Assembly (NCBI RefSeq): GCF_014644495.1
Contig: NZ_BMKU01000002.1
Span: 186,001-250,000 of the forward strand
Source: Pseudarthrobacter polychromogenes
GTDB taxonomy: Bacteria > Actinomycetota > Actinomycetes > Actinomycetales > Micrococcaceae
DNA length: 64,000 nucleotides
Direction: 5' to 3'
A model generated the notes under the pieces. The model was not told the DNA's origin, made no database searches, and was given only the letters and a program-made list of their open reading frames with translations. Shown in pieces: positions 34,325 through 43,782 of the stretch. Each line of letters starts with the position of its first letter. Position 1 is the stretch's first letter. Both the position numbers and the translations under genes were made by a program.

Positions 34325-35766
34325 AGCGCAGCCCCGGTTCCGCGGCGGACCTCCGCTGAGGGAGCGGGCACTGCCACGTCCTGGTCGAACTGGCTCCAGG
34401 CCGATGCCACGGGGACGGCGGGCGCAACGGCCACCGCACGCCAGCCTCCCTGCCGCAGCACTTCCAGGACCTCGGCTGACTCGCCGGGCTTTTCCGTCAC
34501 GATGACGGCGAAGGCATTGGTGGCGTAGCCCGCGGCAGGGGCGAGGGCCAGGGCCTCCAGCCGCGAGAGTGTACCGAGGACTGCGATCACCGGTCCCCTC
34601 ATGCGGTGTGCGGAAAGCTTGTCCATGAGCAGGTCATCAAACGCCTCAGGGCCCGCGTCGAGGGCAGTGCGGTCGTTGGATGCACCGACCCGGCCCGCCC
34701 ATTGCTGGAGGGCATTGTCACGGTGTGGATGGTGGGGCCCGGTCAGCTGTATGGCGGCAAGGCTTTCTGCGATGGACTGGAGTCCGGCTGCGCCGCTGTA
34801 TTCCTCCACCTCGGGTTCCGGAGCCGACGGCGAACGCAGGAAAGCGGGACTGCCCCCCGTGTCGAGCAGGCGCAGCGCATAGTTCCGTTCAGCCAGGTGT
34901 GCACTGATGGACATAACTGCCACCACCGACCATTCGAAGGTTCCGCTGGTGGCCATGGGGTGCCCGTCCGGGCCTGCCTGCCCCGCCGGCCCGCCGCCGG
35001 AACCTCCGGAAAACGCACCGTACCTGTGGTCCATGATGACCGTGGCCTCCGGTGTGGTGACAGATTCCTCCTGGCGCACCATGAGGTCGCCGTGGCGTGC
35101 GGTGGCAGCCCAGTGCACCCGCCGCATCGGGTCGCCGTGGCGGTACTCGCGGGTCATCACGTCGTCGTCGCTGGGGTTGGCGCGGATCCTGGTTGCCGTC
35201 ACGCCATCGTTGCCGCGCGCGCCGGCCAGTCCAGTGAGGGGAAGGACGACGGCGGCGGGCGTCACGGTGAGGATGTCGCCGTCGTCTATTGCCTGCCGGT
35301 GCAGTGACAGGCCAAACGGATCCGTGAATTCGGCTGTCACCGGGCCGATGAGGAACTGGCCGCGCTGGGCCGAACGGAGATGGTATTCATACCGGCTGGT
35401 GCCCCCGGCGGCTGACCGTGAAGGGAACCGGAAAGCCGGCGATTCGCCGAACCGGGCAGGCAGCCGCTCCTCCATGGTGGCGCTTCCGCTGCCGCTGCCC
35501 GTCCGTGCCACCGCGAGCCGCACGCTTGTGGGTGCGGACGTTTCCACGGGAGATGGAGTGAACTCCCGGTACACCTGGAACCGGGGCTTGACCAGCCGGA
35601 TCCCGGCGAGGGAAACCAGGGGGAGGACGATCAGCAGTACCGCCAGCGTCAGCAGGTCCCTGCGGCCCATAACGTATGCGGCGCCCACTGCGACCCCGCC
35701 GGCGGCGATCATGCCCCAGCCGCGGTGGGTGAAGAGGTGCCGCGGTAGCCTGTCCGGCAGCGCCAT
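34321..35766 (-). CDS. DUF58 domain-containing protein
   Basis: A 481-residue membrane-anchored protein with two close helices (about 18-55), a beta-rich domain and a central DUF58 block: DDVMTREYRHGDPMRRVHWAATARHGDLMVRQEE (about 198-231) is the diagnostic stretch, with a vWA-like fold following (TVIMDHRYGAFSG). DUF58 proteins pair with MoxR ATPases, which are believed to act as chaperones on their vWA-like partners. It lies 8 nt after moxR and overlaps the transglutaminase gene by 4 nt, so all three are one operon. Exact role is unknown. Confidence 0.93.
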   Translation of the reverse strand: MALPDRLPRHLFTHRGWGMIAAGGVAVGAAYVMGRRDLLTLAVLLIVLPLVSLAGIRLVKPRFQVYREFTPSPVETSAPTSVRLAVARTGSGSGSATMEERLPARFGESPAFRFPSRSAAGGTSRYEYHLRSAQRGQFLIGPVTAEFTDPFGLSLHRQAIDDGDILTVTPAAVVLPLTGLAGARGNDGVTATRIRANPSDDDVMTREYRHGDPMRRVHWAATARHGDLMVRQEESVTTPEATVIMDHRYGAFSGGSGGGPAGQAGPDGHPMATSGTFEWSVVAVMSISAHLAERNYALRLLDTGGSPAFLRSPSAPEPEVEEYSGAAGLQSIAESLAAIQLTGPHHPHRDNALQQWAGRVGASNDRTALDAGPEAFDDLLMDKLSAHRMRGPVIAVLGTLSRLEALALAPAAGYATNAFAVIVTEKPGESAEVLEVLRQGGWRAVAVAPAVPVASAWSQFDQDVAVPAPSAEVRRGTGAAL

Positions 35767-35774
35767 GGGTTTTC

Positions 35775-36902
35775 CTACTTGTTCCTGCTCAGGCCGGTGA
35801 CCGGGGCCGCCGTCCTGCCGGCAGGTGCCGCATTCCGGGTGCCGGTTCCGGCAGTCTCCGAAGTGACAGGCAGGTGGGACAGGATGCCCCTCAGGACGCT
35901 GTGCGGGGTTTCCCCGGACCCTGCAGCCTTGCGGTCCAGGATGATCCGGTGCGCCAGGACGGCTTCGGCAACGTGGACGACGTCGTCCGGCAGGACGAAG
36001 TCCCGGGCGTCCAGGGCAGCGGTGGCTTTCGCTGCCCGCAGCAGCTGCAGCAGGGACCGGGGGCTGGCGCCGAGCCGCAGCAGCGGACTTTCCCTGGTGG
36101 CCCTGCCCAGCGATACCGTGTACTCCTTGACGGCCTTGGACACGTAGACCTGTTGCACGGTGGTGATCATGGCGGCCACCTCCGCCGAAGTGACCACCGC
36201 GGAGACCTTGGTCAGTGGCGAGGTGGCCTGGTGCGTTTCGAGCATCTCAATTTCGGCGTCCTTGTCCGGGTAACCCATGGAGATCCGGGCCATGAACCGG
36301 TCCCGTTGCGCCTCGGGCAACGGATAGGTCCCTTCCATTTCGATGGGGTTCTGGGTGGCCACCACCATGAACGGCTCGTCGAGCCGGTACGAGGTGCCGT
36401 CAACCGTGACCTGGTGCTCTTCCATGCATTCGAGCAGCGCCGATTGGGTCTTTGCGGAGGCCCGGTTGATTTCGTCGCCAATAACAATGTTGGCAAAGAC
36501 CGCGCCGGGCCGGAACTCGAAGAGCCGGGAGGACTGGTTGTAGATGGACACACCCGTCACGTCGGACGGCAGCAGGTCGGGGGTGAACTGGATCCGGTTG
36601 ACGGTGCAGTCGATGGTGCGGGCAAGGGTCTTCGCGAGGAGTGTTTTCCCGACCCCGGGCACGTCTTCGAGCAGCAAGTGCCCCTGGGCCAGCAGGACGG
36701 TCAGCGCCAGCTTGGCGGCGTCGGATTTCCCATCGATGACGGTATTGACAGACGAGAGGATGCGCTGCGTTGCCGCATGGAAACCCTCTGCGTCCATGGC
36801 GGCCGGGCGGTGCCCGTTCAGGTGGCTGACGGGATCAGCGAGCCCCGCCAGGGTGCGGTTCGCAGCGCTCACATCGTTGGCAGTGCGTCGGTGGGATTCC
36901 AT
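35775..36902 (-). CDS. moxR: MoxR-family AAA+ ATPase
   Basis: Cytosolic AAA+ ATPase, probably remodelling the DUF58 partner. In the 375-residue protein Walker A is PGVGKTLL (82-89), Walker B IGDEINRA (141-148), sensor-1 VVATQNPIEMEGTYPLPEAQRDRF (about 178-201) and the C-terminal lid contains GASPRSLLQLLRAAKA. ATG 36902 is chosen because AAAGG lies 7 nt upstream and because further upstream the frame would enter the tatD promoter region. First gene of the moxR-DUF58-transglutaminase operon. The N-terminal 35 residues are variable. Confidence 0.95.
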   Translation of the reverse strand: MESHRRTANDVSAANRTLAGLADPVSHLNGHRPAAMDAEGFHAATQRILSSVNTVIDGKSDAAKLALTVLLAQGHLLLEDVPGVGKTLLAKTLARTIDCTVNRIQFTPDLLPSDVTGVSIYNQSSRLFEFRPGAVFANIVIGDEINRASAKTQSALLECMEEHQVTVDGTSYRLDEPFMVVATQNPIEMEGTYPLPEAQRDRFMARISMGYPDKDAEIEMLETHQATSPLTKVSAVVTSAEVAAMITTVQQVYVSKAVKEYTVSLGRATRESPLLRLGASPRSLLQLLRAAKATAALDARDFVLPDDVVHVAEAVLAHRIILDRKAAGSGETPHSVLRGILSHLPVTSETAGTGTRNAAPAGRTAAPVTGLSRNK

Positions 36903-37054
36903 CGGCAACCTTTCAGCCCGGGGTTTCACCTGGACGGGACAACAAGCCTGCCGTCGCCCGGCGGTGGGCGTTCGCATGTGTTCGTACCAGACTACTAACA
37001 CAACTGCCGCAGCTGACAGAGAGTTCCGACAAAATTGGGGAAGGGTTCCGCAGC

Positions 37055-37060
37055 TAGGCT
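37055..37060 (+). promoter_or_regulatory. -10 element of tatD (leaderless)
   Basis: TAGGCT, 6 nt upstream of the tatD ATG. Confidence 0.55.
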
Positions 37061-37066
37061 GGATGG

Positions 37067-37972
37067 ATGTGCACTTCGCTTCCTCCTGCCGCTTACCAGG
37101 ACCCTGCTGCCGATGACGCGCAGGAGCCGCGCAGTTCCCGGCAGAAAGCCTTCCCGCCCGCTCCCGAGCCCCTGCCGGTGCCGGTCATGGACAACCACAC
37201 GCACCTTGACTTCCCGGATGGCAAGGCTCCCGTTGGAATATCGGCAGCGCTGGATGCGGCCGCCGCCGTGGGTGTCCAGGGTGCGGTGCAGGTGGGCTGC
37301 GACCTTGAGTCGTCACGGTTTACCGTCCAGGCCGTGGACCTGGACCGGCGGCTGTTGGGGGCCGTGGCGTTGCATCCCAATGACGCCCCCCGCTACGCCG
37401 CCCGCGGCCAGCTGGAGGAGGCGCTGGCAGAAATTGAACAGCTGGCTGCCCACCCGCGGATCCGGGCCATCGGCGAGACCGGCCTGGACTTTTACCGCAC
37501 CGAAGGAGAAGGACTGGCGCACCAGCGGCACTCCTTCCGCCGCCACATCGACATCGCCAAACGCCTGGACCTGACGCTCCAGATCCACGACCGGGACGCG
37601 CACGACGACGTCGTCCAGGTGCTCCGGGAAGAAGGGGCACCGGAACGCGTGGTCTTCCACTGTTTCTCCGGTGATGAGGACCTGGCAAGAACCTGCAACG
37701 AGGAGGGGTGGTGGATGTCCTTTGCCGGAACCCTGACCTTCCGCAACGCCGCCAACCTGCGTGCTGCGCTCGCGGTGGCTGACCCCGAGCTGGTCCTGGT
37801 GGAAACCGATGCGCCGTTCCTTACGCCGCACCCGCACCGGGGCCGGCCAAATGCCAGCTACATGGTCCCTTACACGGTCCGGGCGATGGCCGAATTGACA
37901 GGAACTGACCTGGCTGGTCTGTGCGCCGGAATCGCGGCCAATACCGTGAAGGCATACGGAAGCTGGGATTGA
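37067..37972 (+). CDS. tatD: TatD family metal-dependent DNase
   Basis: Magnesium-dependent exonuclease or deoxyribonuclease of the amidohydrolase fold. The 301-residue protein has the metal site MDNHTHLDF (41-49), then AIGETGLDFYR (about 135-145), FRRHIDIAKRLDLTLQIHDRDAHDD (about 157-181), VFHCFSGD and the VETDAPFL motif near 246. The ATG at 37067 is supported by the TAGGCT-N6 promoter, which leaves a 40-residue N-terminal extension before the fold; ATG 37187 would remove it but has no start signal. First of the conserved tatD-rpfB-ksgA-ispE run. Confidence 0.93.
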   Translation: MCTSLPPAAYQDPAADDAQEPRSSRQKAFPPAPEPLPVPVMDNHTHLDFPDGKAPVGISAALDAAAAVGVQGAVQVGCDLESSRFTVQAVDLDRRLLGAVALHPNDAPRYAARGQLEEALAEIEQLAAHPRIRAIGETGLDFYRTEGEGLAHQRHSFRRHIDIAKRLDLTLQIHDRDAHDDVVQVLREEGAPERVVFHCFSGDEDLARTCNEEGWWMSFAGTLTFRNAANLRAALAVADPELVLVETDAPFLTPHPHRGRPNASYMVPYTVRAMAELTGTDLAGLCAGIAANTVKAYGSWD

Positions 37973-38252
37973 GAGTCCGATGTCCGGGCGTTACATTATG
38001 AATACCCGGTATGCACATTTCTTGGCGGCTTTATAACGCTACGGTTACAGTGGACATTTATTAGCCGGGGTCGGGGAAGGCCAACGGGTAATTTCACTTC
38101 TTTCTGCAGCAGGATTGCTGGGCTCCGTCCCGGCTTGCCCGTTGCGCGGAGTGTGGCGGCGCAACGGTGCCCGGACTGCCTTTGCTGGCGGTGCCGGGCC
38201 TTTTATTGCGCGATTTCCCCGTGCCCGGAAGGACCTAAAGTTACGGGCAAAC
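37973..38252 (+). promoter_or_regulatory. rpfB upstream region
   Basis: A 280-nt spacer. It has two GTTACA elements (about 37990 and 38044) and a TATAAC -10 candidate (38032-38037). Its 3' third is open in the rpfB frame (alternative TTG start at 38115), yet reads as poor coding sequence. I looked for the c-di-AMP (ydaO) riboswitch known in front of many actinobacterial rpf genes and could not see its conserved core. Confidence 0.4.
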
Positions 38253-39440
38253 GTGAGCAAGTTCTTCACATCGGACGGCAAGTTCAGCTTCGTCAAGGTT
38301 GGTGCCCAGCTTCTGGTGCTGTGCGCGCTCGTGGTGGGCCTCGTAGCCTTCGTGGGCAATAACAAAACCATCACGCTCAACGTCGATGGGAAGGTCTCGT
38401 CCGTGCAGACGTTCGGCGGAACCGTGGGGCAGGTGGTCAAGAGCGCCAACCTGGAGCTGAACCCTGCTGACCGCGTGTCGCCGTCGGTTGATGCCTCGGT
38501 CCAGAACGGCACCGTGATCAACGTCAACAAGGCGAAGGAAGTCAAGGTCAGCCTCGACGGCTCCGAGAAGACGGTCAACACCACGGCCCAGGACGTCGCC
38601 GGCCTGGTCACTGAACTCGGCGTCGCCAGCGCTTCGTCGGTTTCCGCCCCCAAGGACGCCCAGCTGTCCATCGCCGGGTCCTACGTCTCCATCTCCACCC
38701 CCAAGACCGTCAGCCTCGTTGCGGACGGCAAGGTGGACACCGCCACCACCACGGCATCGACCGTGGGCAAGGTCCTCGAAGACGCCGGCCTGGTCCTGGG
38801 TGCCAACGACCGCTCCTCGCAGCCGGTCAACGCCCATGTGGTCAACAACATGGTGATCAAGGTGTCACGCGTTGACACCGGCCAGACCGCAGTCTCCACC
38901 GAGGACGTTCCGTTCGAGACCGTCACGAGCGAGAGCGGCGAGCTGCTCAAGGGGGAGAAGGAAGTTACCCAGAAGGGCGCCGCAGGCAAGCTCGAGAAAA
39001 CCTACAAGCTCGTGCTGGTGGACGGCCGCGAAGCCTCGCGCACCCAGGTATCGGAAACAGTAGCCGTCCAGCCCGTGCCGGAGAAGGTCACCGTTGGCAC
39101 CAAGCCGAAGCCTGTTGCCCAGGCGGCCCCCGCGGCAAAGGCCGCGACCCCCGCAGGTGCGGGTGCCAACACCGGTGCCGCTGCTCCGGCCATGATGAAC
39201 GAAGCTATGTGGGACAAGATCGCCCAGTGCGAGTCCACCGGAAACTGGAGCATCAACTCCGGTAACGGCTACTATGGCGGCCTCCAGTTCGACATCCGGA
39301 CCTGGATCGGCGCCGGCGGCGGGGCCTACGCCCCCAACGCCAGCCTTGCCACCAAGGCCCAGCAGATCGACATTGCCAACCGCGTGTACGCGCAGCGCGG
39401 CCTTCAGCCGTGGGGTTGCGGCTGGGCTGCCACCAGCTGA
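38253..39440 (+). CDS. rpfB: Resuscitation-promoting factor RpfB
   Basis: Secreted or membrane-anchored lytic transglycosylase-like enzyme that cuts peptidoglycan and revives dormant cells. The 395-residue protein has a signal-anchor helix (about 13-33), three DUF348 repeats (about 38-225), a G5 domain (about 226-290), a Pro/Ala-rich linker, and the C-terminal RPF domain (319-395). The RPF domain carries Glu327 in CESTGNW and the GYYGGLQF and WGCGW motifs (two Cys for a disulfide). GTG 38253 gives MSKFFTSDG; TTG 38115 is the alternative. The domain order is that of Mycobacterium RpfB, and the tatD-rpfB-ksgA order is conserved. A very stable hairpin ends it. Confidence 0.94.
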   Translation: MSKFFTSDGKFSFVKVGAQLLVLCALVVGLVAFVGNNKTITLNVDGKVSSVQTFGGTVGQVVKSANLELNPADRVSPSVDASVQNGTVINVNKAKEVKVSLDGSEKTVNTTAQDVAGLVTELGVASASSVSAPKDAQLSIAGSYVSISTPKTVSLVADGKVDTATTTASTVGKVLEDAGLVLGANDRSSQPVNAHVVNNMVIKVSRVDTGQTAVSTEDVPFETVTSESGELLKGEKEVTQKGAAGKLEKTYKLVLVDGREASRTQVSETVAVQPVPEKVTVGTKPKPVAQAAPAAKAATPAGAGANTGAAAPAMMNEAMWDKIAQCESTGNWSINSGNGYYGGLQFDIRTWIGAGGGAYAPNASLATKAQQIDIANRVYAQRGLQPWGCGWAATS

Positions 39441-39467
39441 CCCCCACGATTGCGTGCCCGTCAGGGC

Positions 39468-39510
39468 GCTGCGGCCGGGCACGGACCTCCGTGCCCGGCC
39501 GCAGCCGTTT
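39468..39510 (+). terminator. Terminator of rpfB
   Basis: Perfect 18-nt arms (39468-39485 and 39488-39505), followed by CGTTT. One of the strongest stems in the window. Confidence 0.85.
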
Positions 39511-39566
39511 ATTCAGGCTGTTTATGGCGCCTGTTTCTCCCTGCGGGGCGGATGTGCCGCGCGGGA

Positions 39567-39572
39567 TAGGAT
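39567..39572 (+). promoter_or_regulatory. -10 element of ksgA (leaderless)
   Basis: TAGGAT, 6 nt upstream of the ksgA GTG. Confidence 0.55.
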
Positions 39573-39578
39573 ACCTAG

Positions 39579-40448
39579 GTGACTGAACCAATCCCCGCGC
39601 CCGCACCGCTCTTTGGTGCATCCGACATACGCCGGCTCGCGGAGGAGATCGGAATCCGCCCCACCAAGACCCTCGGCCAGAACTTTGTGATTGACGGAAA
39701 CACCATTCGCAGGATCGTGGCCGCCGCAGACGTCGGACCTGACGAGACGGTGCTGGAGGTGGGCCCGGGGCTGGGTTCCCTGACCCTCGGACTGCTCGAT
39801 GCCGCAGCGTCCGTGGTGGCAGTGGAAATCGACCCCGTGCTGGCCGCCAAGCTCCCGGCGACGGTCAAGGAGTGGCGGCCGTCTGCTGCTGCACGGTTCC
39901 ACCTGATGCACGCCGATGCCATGAAAGTTACGGAGCTCCCCGTGCAGCCCACCGCGCTGGTGGCCAACCTGCCCTACAACGTCGCGGTCCCGGTGGTGCT
40001 CCACCTGCTGCAGCATTTCCCCAGCCTTCAGCACGGGCTGGTGATGGTCCAGGACGAGGTGGCTGACCGGCTCGCCGCCGGCCCCGGATCCAAGACCTAC
40101 GGTGTGCCGTCCGTCAAAGCCGCCTGGTACAGCCAAATGCGCAAAGCCGGCGTCATTGGAATGAACGTCTTCTGGCCTGCACCGAAGATCCACTCCGGGC
40201 TGGTGGCGTTTACCCGCCGCGAGCCCCCCGCCACCACTGCAACCCGCGAACAGGTCTTCGCCGTGGTGGACGCCGCCTTCGCCCAGCGCCGCAAAACCCT
40301 GAGGGCTGCCCTTGCCGGGTGGGCAGGCGGGGCACCGGAAGCCGAGCGCTGCCTGGTTGCTGCGGGCGTCGATCCCACTGCCAGGGGTGAGGTCATAGAT
40401 ATCCGGGCCTTTGCCAGAATCGCAGAAGCCAAGCAGGCGCCGGCTTGA
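39579..40448 (+). CDS. ksgA: 16S rRNA (adenine(1518)/(1519)-N6)-dimethyltransferase
   Basis: SAM-dependent dimethylation of A1518 and A1519 in the 16S 3'-terminal hairpin, a late ribosome-assembly checkpoint whose loss gives kasugamycin resistance. The 289-residue protein shows [11 protein letters not shown] (about 28-38), motif [19 protein letters not shown] (about 59-76), and the catalytic [15 protein letters not shown] (about 129-143). GTG 39579 follows TAGGAT by 6 nt. Its stop codon is shared with the ispE start (TTGA), so the two are coupled. Confidence 0.97.
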   Translation: MTEPIPAPAPLFGASDIRRLAEEIGIRPTKTLGQNFVIDGNTIRRIVAAADVGPDETVLEVGPGLGSLTLGLLDAAASVVAVEIDPVLAAKLPATVKEWRPSAAARFHLMHADAMKVTELPVQPTALVANLPYNVAVPVVLHLLQHFPSLQHGLVMVQDEVADRLAAGPGSKTYGVPSVKAAWYSQMRKAGVIGMNVFWPAPKIHSGLVAFTRREPPATTATREQVFAVVDAAFAQRRKTLRAALAGWAGGAPEAERCLVAAGVDPTARGEVIDIRAFARIAEAKQAPA

Positions 40449-41407
40449 ACGCCCTGCCAGGCCGGTTCGCCGCCAGGACAGTCCGCGTCAAAGCACCCGG
40501 CAAAGTCAATGTCTCCCTCGAGGTAGGACCGCTCCGCCCCGACGGCTACCACTCCGTCGCGAGCGTGTACCTCGCTGTGTCCCTGTACGAGGAAGTCGCG
40601 GCCACCAGCACCGAGGCGCCCGGGATCACCGTCAGCCTGAGCCGGGCGAGCACCGTTGACCTTGATGCCGCCGACATCCCCCTGGACGGGAACAACCTGG
40701 CCTACAGGGCCGCAGCCATCATGGCGGACGTTTCCGAACGCCCTACCGGGGTCCACCTGGAGATCACCAAGCGGGTGCCCGTGGCCGGCGGCATGGGCGG
40801 CGGATCGGCTGATGCTGCCGCAACCCTCCTGGCGTGCGACGCACTGTGGAACAGCGGCCTGTCCCGGGAAGAACTCGCGCACCTTGCCGCGGAACTGGGC
40901 GCCGACGTCCCGTTTTCCCTCCTGGGCGGCACGGCGGTAGGGCTGGGGGTGGGCGACGAACTTTCGCCGGCGCTGGCGAAGGCACAGACCCACTGGGTCC
41001 TCGTCACGGCAGATTACGGCCTTCCCACTCCTGAGGTCTACAGGACCCTGGACCGCATCAGGGAAGCCGGCGGCATCCAGGCGGCCGAACCCACCGGGGT
41101 TGATCCCAAGATCCTCACCGCCCTCCGCGGCGGAGACGCCGAAGCACTGGGCCGGGTCCTGGTCAATGACCTCCAGCGGGCATCCATTGAACTGGCGCCC
41201 GCCCTGCGCGATACGCTGGGTATCGGGGAATCGCACGGAGCCATCGCGGGGATCGTCTCGGGATCGGGGCCCACCGTGGCCCTCCTGGCCGACGACTCGG
41301 TGGCGGCGGAAGGCCTGGCCACCGACCTGCGGCATTACGGCCTGACAGCCCTCGCTGTCCACGGCCCGGTGCCGGGCGCGCGCATCATCTCCGACACCCA
41401 CCTCTAG
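40445..41407 (+). CDS. ispE: 4-diphosphocytidyl-2-C-methyl-D-erythritol kinase
   Basis: Phosphorylates CDP-ME in the MEP pathway for isoprenoids, which ultimately supply the polyprenyl carriers used by the envelope enzymes of this window. The 320-residue GHMP kinase has [21 protein letters not shown] (about 16-36), the ATP loop [18 protein letters not shown] (about 115-132) and the C-terminal [11 protein letters not shown]. The start is TTG 40445, overlapping the ksgA stop; no other start leaves the N-terminal strand intact. ksgA-ispE coupling is common in Actinobacteria. Confidence 0.96.
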   Translation: MNALPGRFAARTVRVKAPGKVNVSLEVGPLRPDGYHSVASVYLAVSLYEEVAATSTEAPGITVSLSRASTVDLDAADIPLDGNNLAYRAAAIMADVSERPTGVHLEITKRVPVAGGMGGGSADAAATLLACDALWNSGLSREELAHLAAELGADVPFSLLGGTAVGLGVGDELSPALAKAQTHWVLVTADYGLPTPEVYRTLDRIREAGGIQAAEPTGVDPKILTALRGGDAEALGRVLVNDLQRASIELAPALRDTLGIGESHGAIAGIVSGSGPTVALLADDSVAAEGLATDLRHYGLTALAVHGPVPGARIISDTHL

Positions 41408-41446
41408 TTTTACAGTCCCTCCCTCAGCAGCAGAAAGCAGTTCCTT

Positions 41447-43276
41447 GTGGCACACCTTCTTGGCGGCGAGAACCTGACGGTCTCCTACGCGACCCGCACC
41501 GTCCTGGACGGCATCACCCTGGGACTTGAGGAGGGTGACAGGATCGGCATGGTAGGCCGCAACGGTGACGGCAAGTCCACGTTGATGCGCCTGCTGGCCC
41601 TGCGCGCCACCCCTGATTCCGGCCGCGTCACCAAGCGGGGCGACGTCAACGTGGGTTACCTGGACCAAAGCGACGTGCTCGACGGCGACCTGACGGTGGG
41701 TGCGGCGATCGTGGGGGACCAGGCGGACTACGAATGGGCCCGCAATCCCCAGATTCGCGAAGTCATGGGCGGGCTGGTCTCCGACGTCGACTGGCACGCA
41801 AACGTCCACGCGCTCTCCGGCGGGCAGAAGCGGCGCGTGGCCCTGGCCAAGCTCCTGATCGAGGACCACGACGTCATCATGCTCGATGAGCCGACCAACC
41901 ACCTCGACGTCGAGGGCGTGGCGTGGCTGTCCCGGCACCTGAAGACCCGGTGGCGTGCCAACCAGGGTGCATTCCTGGTGGTCACCCACGACCGGTGGTT
42001 CCTCGACGAAGTCTGCAACAAGACCTGGGAAGTCCACGACGGCATCGTTGACCCCTTCGAAGGCGGCTACGCGGCCTACGTGCTTGCGCGCGCCGAGCGT
42101 GACCGCTCCGCATCGGTCATGGAAGGCAAGCGGCAGCAGCTGGTCAAGAAGGAACTGGCCTGGCTCCGCCGCGGCGCTCCCGCCCGGACGGCAAAGCCGA
42201 AGTTCCGCATCGAGGCCGCCAACGCCCTCATCGCCGACGTGCCCGCCCCGCGCGACTCGATGGCCCTCAGCAAGATGGCCACCGCACGCCAGGGCAAGGA
42301 TGTGCTGGACCTGGAAAACGTCTCCCTGGACTTCCAGGGCGCCGAGGACGGGCGGAAGCTCTTCGACAACATCACCCTGCGGCTGGCCCCCGGCGAACGC
42401 CTGGGACTGGTGGGCGTCAACGGCGCCGGCAAAACCACCCTGCTGAAACTCCTCAACGGACAGATCACCCCCGACGCCGGGAAGGTCAAGCGGGGCAAGA
42501 CCGTGGTCACCGCGGTCCTCAGCCAGGAGGTCAAGGAGCTCGACGACGTCGCGGACCTTCGCGTGATCGAGGTCATCGAGCGCGAAAAGCGTTCCTTTAA
42601 TGTTGGCGGCAAGGAATTCAGCGCCGGCCAGCTGGTGGAACAGCTTGGTTTCACCAATGAGAAGCAGTGGACCCCGGTCAGGGACCTCTCCGGAGGGGAG
42701 CGGCGCCGCCTGCAGCTCCTGCGGCTGCTGGTGGGGGAACCCAACGTCCTGATGCTGGACGAACCCACCAACGACCTGGACACGGACACCCTCGCCGCCG
42801 TGGAAGACGTGCTGGACGGCTGGCCGGGAACCCTGGTGGTTGTCAGCCACGACCGGTACCTCCTGGAGCGCGTCACAGACCACCAGATGGCGCTCCTCGG
42901 AGACGGAAAGCTCCGCGGCCTGCCCGGCGGCGTTGACCAGTACCTTGAGCTGCGCGAATCCGCCCTGGCAGGGTCCACTGTGACCGGCGGCGGCAACCCC
43001 GTCACCAGCGCCGGGTCCGCGCCGGCCGCCGCTGCTCCCTCCGGCGCCTCGGAAGCCGAAAAGCGCGACGCCCGCAAAGCCAAGAACCGCATCGAGCGCC
43101 AGCTGGGCAAGCTCGAACAGCAGGAGAAGAAAGTCCACGACCAGATGGTCAAGAGCACCGAACAGTCGGACTTCGACGCCCTGGCCGAACAGAACAAGAA
43201 ACTCAAGGACCTCGCAGGGGAACGCGAAGCCCTCGAGCTCGAATGGCTAGAGGCACTCGAGGTCCTCGGCGAGTAG
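41447..43276 (+). CDS. ABC-F family ATPase (Uup-like)
   Basis: Soluble protein with two ABC cassettes and no membrane part, of the ABC-F class that acts on ribosomes or branched DNA. The 609-residue protein has Walker A GRNGDGKST (about 38-46) and GVNGAGKTT (about 324-332), signatures LSGGQKRR and LSGGERRR, and Walker B motifs IMLDEPTNHLD and LMLDEPTNDLD. The C-terminal 100 residues carry a charged coiled coil (EAEKRDARKAKNRIERQL onward), as in Uup, where it binds DNA. Gly-Asp in the first Walker A (GRNGDGKS) is unusual. It follows ispE by 39 nt and is probably co-transcribed. GTG start, weak ribosome site. Confidence 0.93.
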   Translation: MAHLLGGENLTVSYATRTVLDGITLGLEEGDRIGMVGRNGDGKSTLMRLLALRATPDSGRVTKRGDVNVGYLDQSDVLDGDLTVGAAIVGDQADYEWARNPQIREVMGGLVSDVDWHANVHALSGGQKRRVALAKLLIEDHDVIMLDEPTNHLDVEGVAWLSRHLKTRWRANQGAFLVVTHDRWFLDEVCNKTWEVHDGIVDPFEGGYAAYVLARAERDRSASVMEGKRQQLVKKELAWLRRGAPARTAKPKFRIEAANALIADVPAPRDSMALSKMATARQGKDVLDLENVSLDFQGAEDGRKLFDNITLRLAPGERLGLVGVNGAGKTTLLKLLNGQITPDAGKVKRGKTVVTAVLSQEVKELDDVADLRVIEVIEREKRSFNVGGKEFSAGQLVEQLGFTNEKQWTPVRDLSGGERRRLQLLRLLVGEPNVLMLDEPTNDLDTDTLAAVEDVLDGWPGTLVVVSHDRYLLERVTDHQMALLGDGKLRGLPGGVDQYLELRESALAGSTVTGGGNPVTSAGSAPAAAAPSGASEAEKRDARKAKNRIERQLGKLEQQEKKVHDQMVKSTEQSDFDALAEQNKKLKDLAGEREALELEWLEALEVLGE

Positions 43277-43782
43277 TCCCGCTTTGGGCGACGGCGCGGT
43301 GCCCCAGGCTGGGTGCCGCAGCCGGCCCTTCGACGTCGCTTAGCGCGTAGGTCCCTTCCCAACACTCGCAAGCTCGCGTCGGGGCCCTCGGGACGACGCT
43401 TACGTCGCAAAGGGGCTGCTTGCTCGCTGAGCGAGCTTCCCATCCCGATGCGCCGCGATGCGCTCCTTTTCGAAGGACCGTCTCCGGCGAGGCTACGTCA
43501 CCTTGCCGCCGGGAAGAGCAGGCAACCCGCCCGGAACCTTCGGCAGGTGGGGTGAGGGGGCGGGTGCGTCGGCGGCAGATCCCGTCCGGAGCCTAGGCAC
43601 TAGCGGTGCGGGGGGCCTTCGTGTAGTCGCGCATCGCGGCGCATCGTGGCGTGGAGGTCGCCCAGCGACCGTAACGTCACCTATGCGCTGTGTCTAAGCG
43701 ACGGCGAAGGTCTCCTGCACCGTGAAGGTGACCGGAACGGTGGCGCCGCGAAGGTAACCGCACCGCGTAGGTGACAACAATC
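43277..43782. other. 506-bp non-coding region with inverted repeats and a possible gene remnant
   Basis: No gene fits here. The region is full of short dyads such as GCTCGCTGAGCGAGC (43422-43436), and holds an exact 17-nt inverted repeat: GATGCGCCGCGATGCGC at 43447-43463 against its complement at 43629-43645, with weaker pairing for some 25 nt beyond. At the 3' end, 43694-43762 on the minus strand reads YLRGATVPVTFTVQETFAVA then stop, with a coding-like bias for G/C at third positions. That looks like the tail of a lost gene. It may be an intergenic repeat family. Confidence 0.55.

Noticed and set aside
37973..38252. c-di-AMP (ydaO) riboswitch in front of rpfB
   Set aside because: Expected from other Actinobacteria, and a short GGGGAAGG-like stretch is there, but the conserved core was not visible. 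A covariance search (Infernal, RF00379) would decide.
40097..43138. A 1013-codon open frame on the minus strand across ksgA, ispE and the ABC-F gene
   Set aside because: It is the complement of three certain genes with clear motifs; high GC keeps the antisense frame open. It shows no domain and is Gly/Val/Gln-biased as such shadows are.
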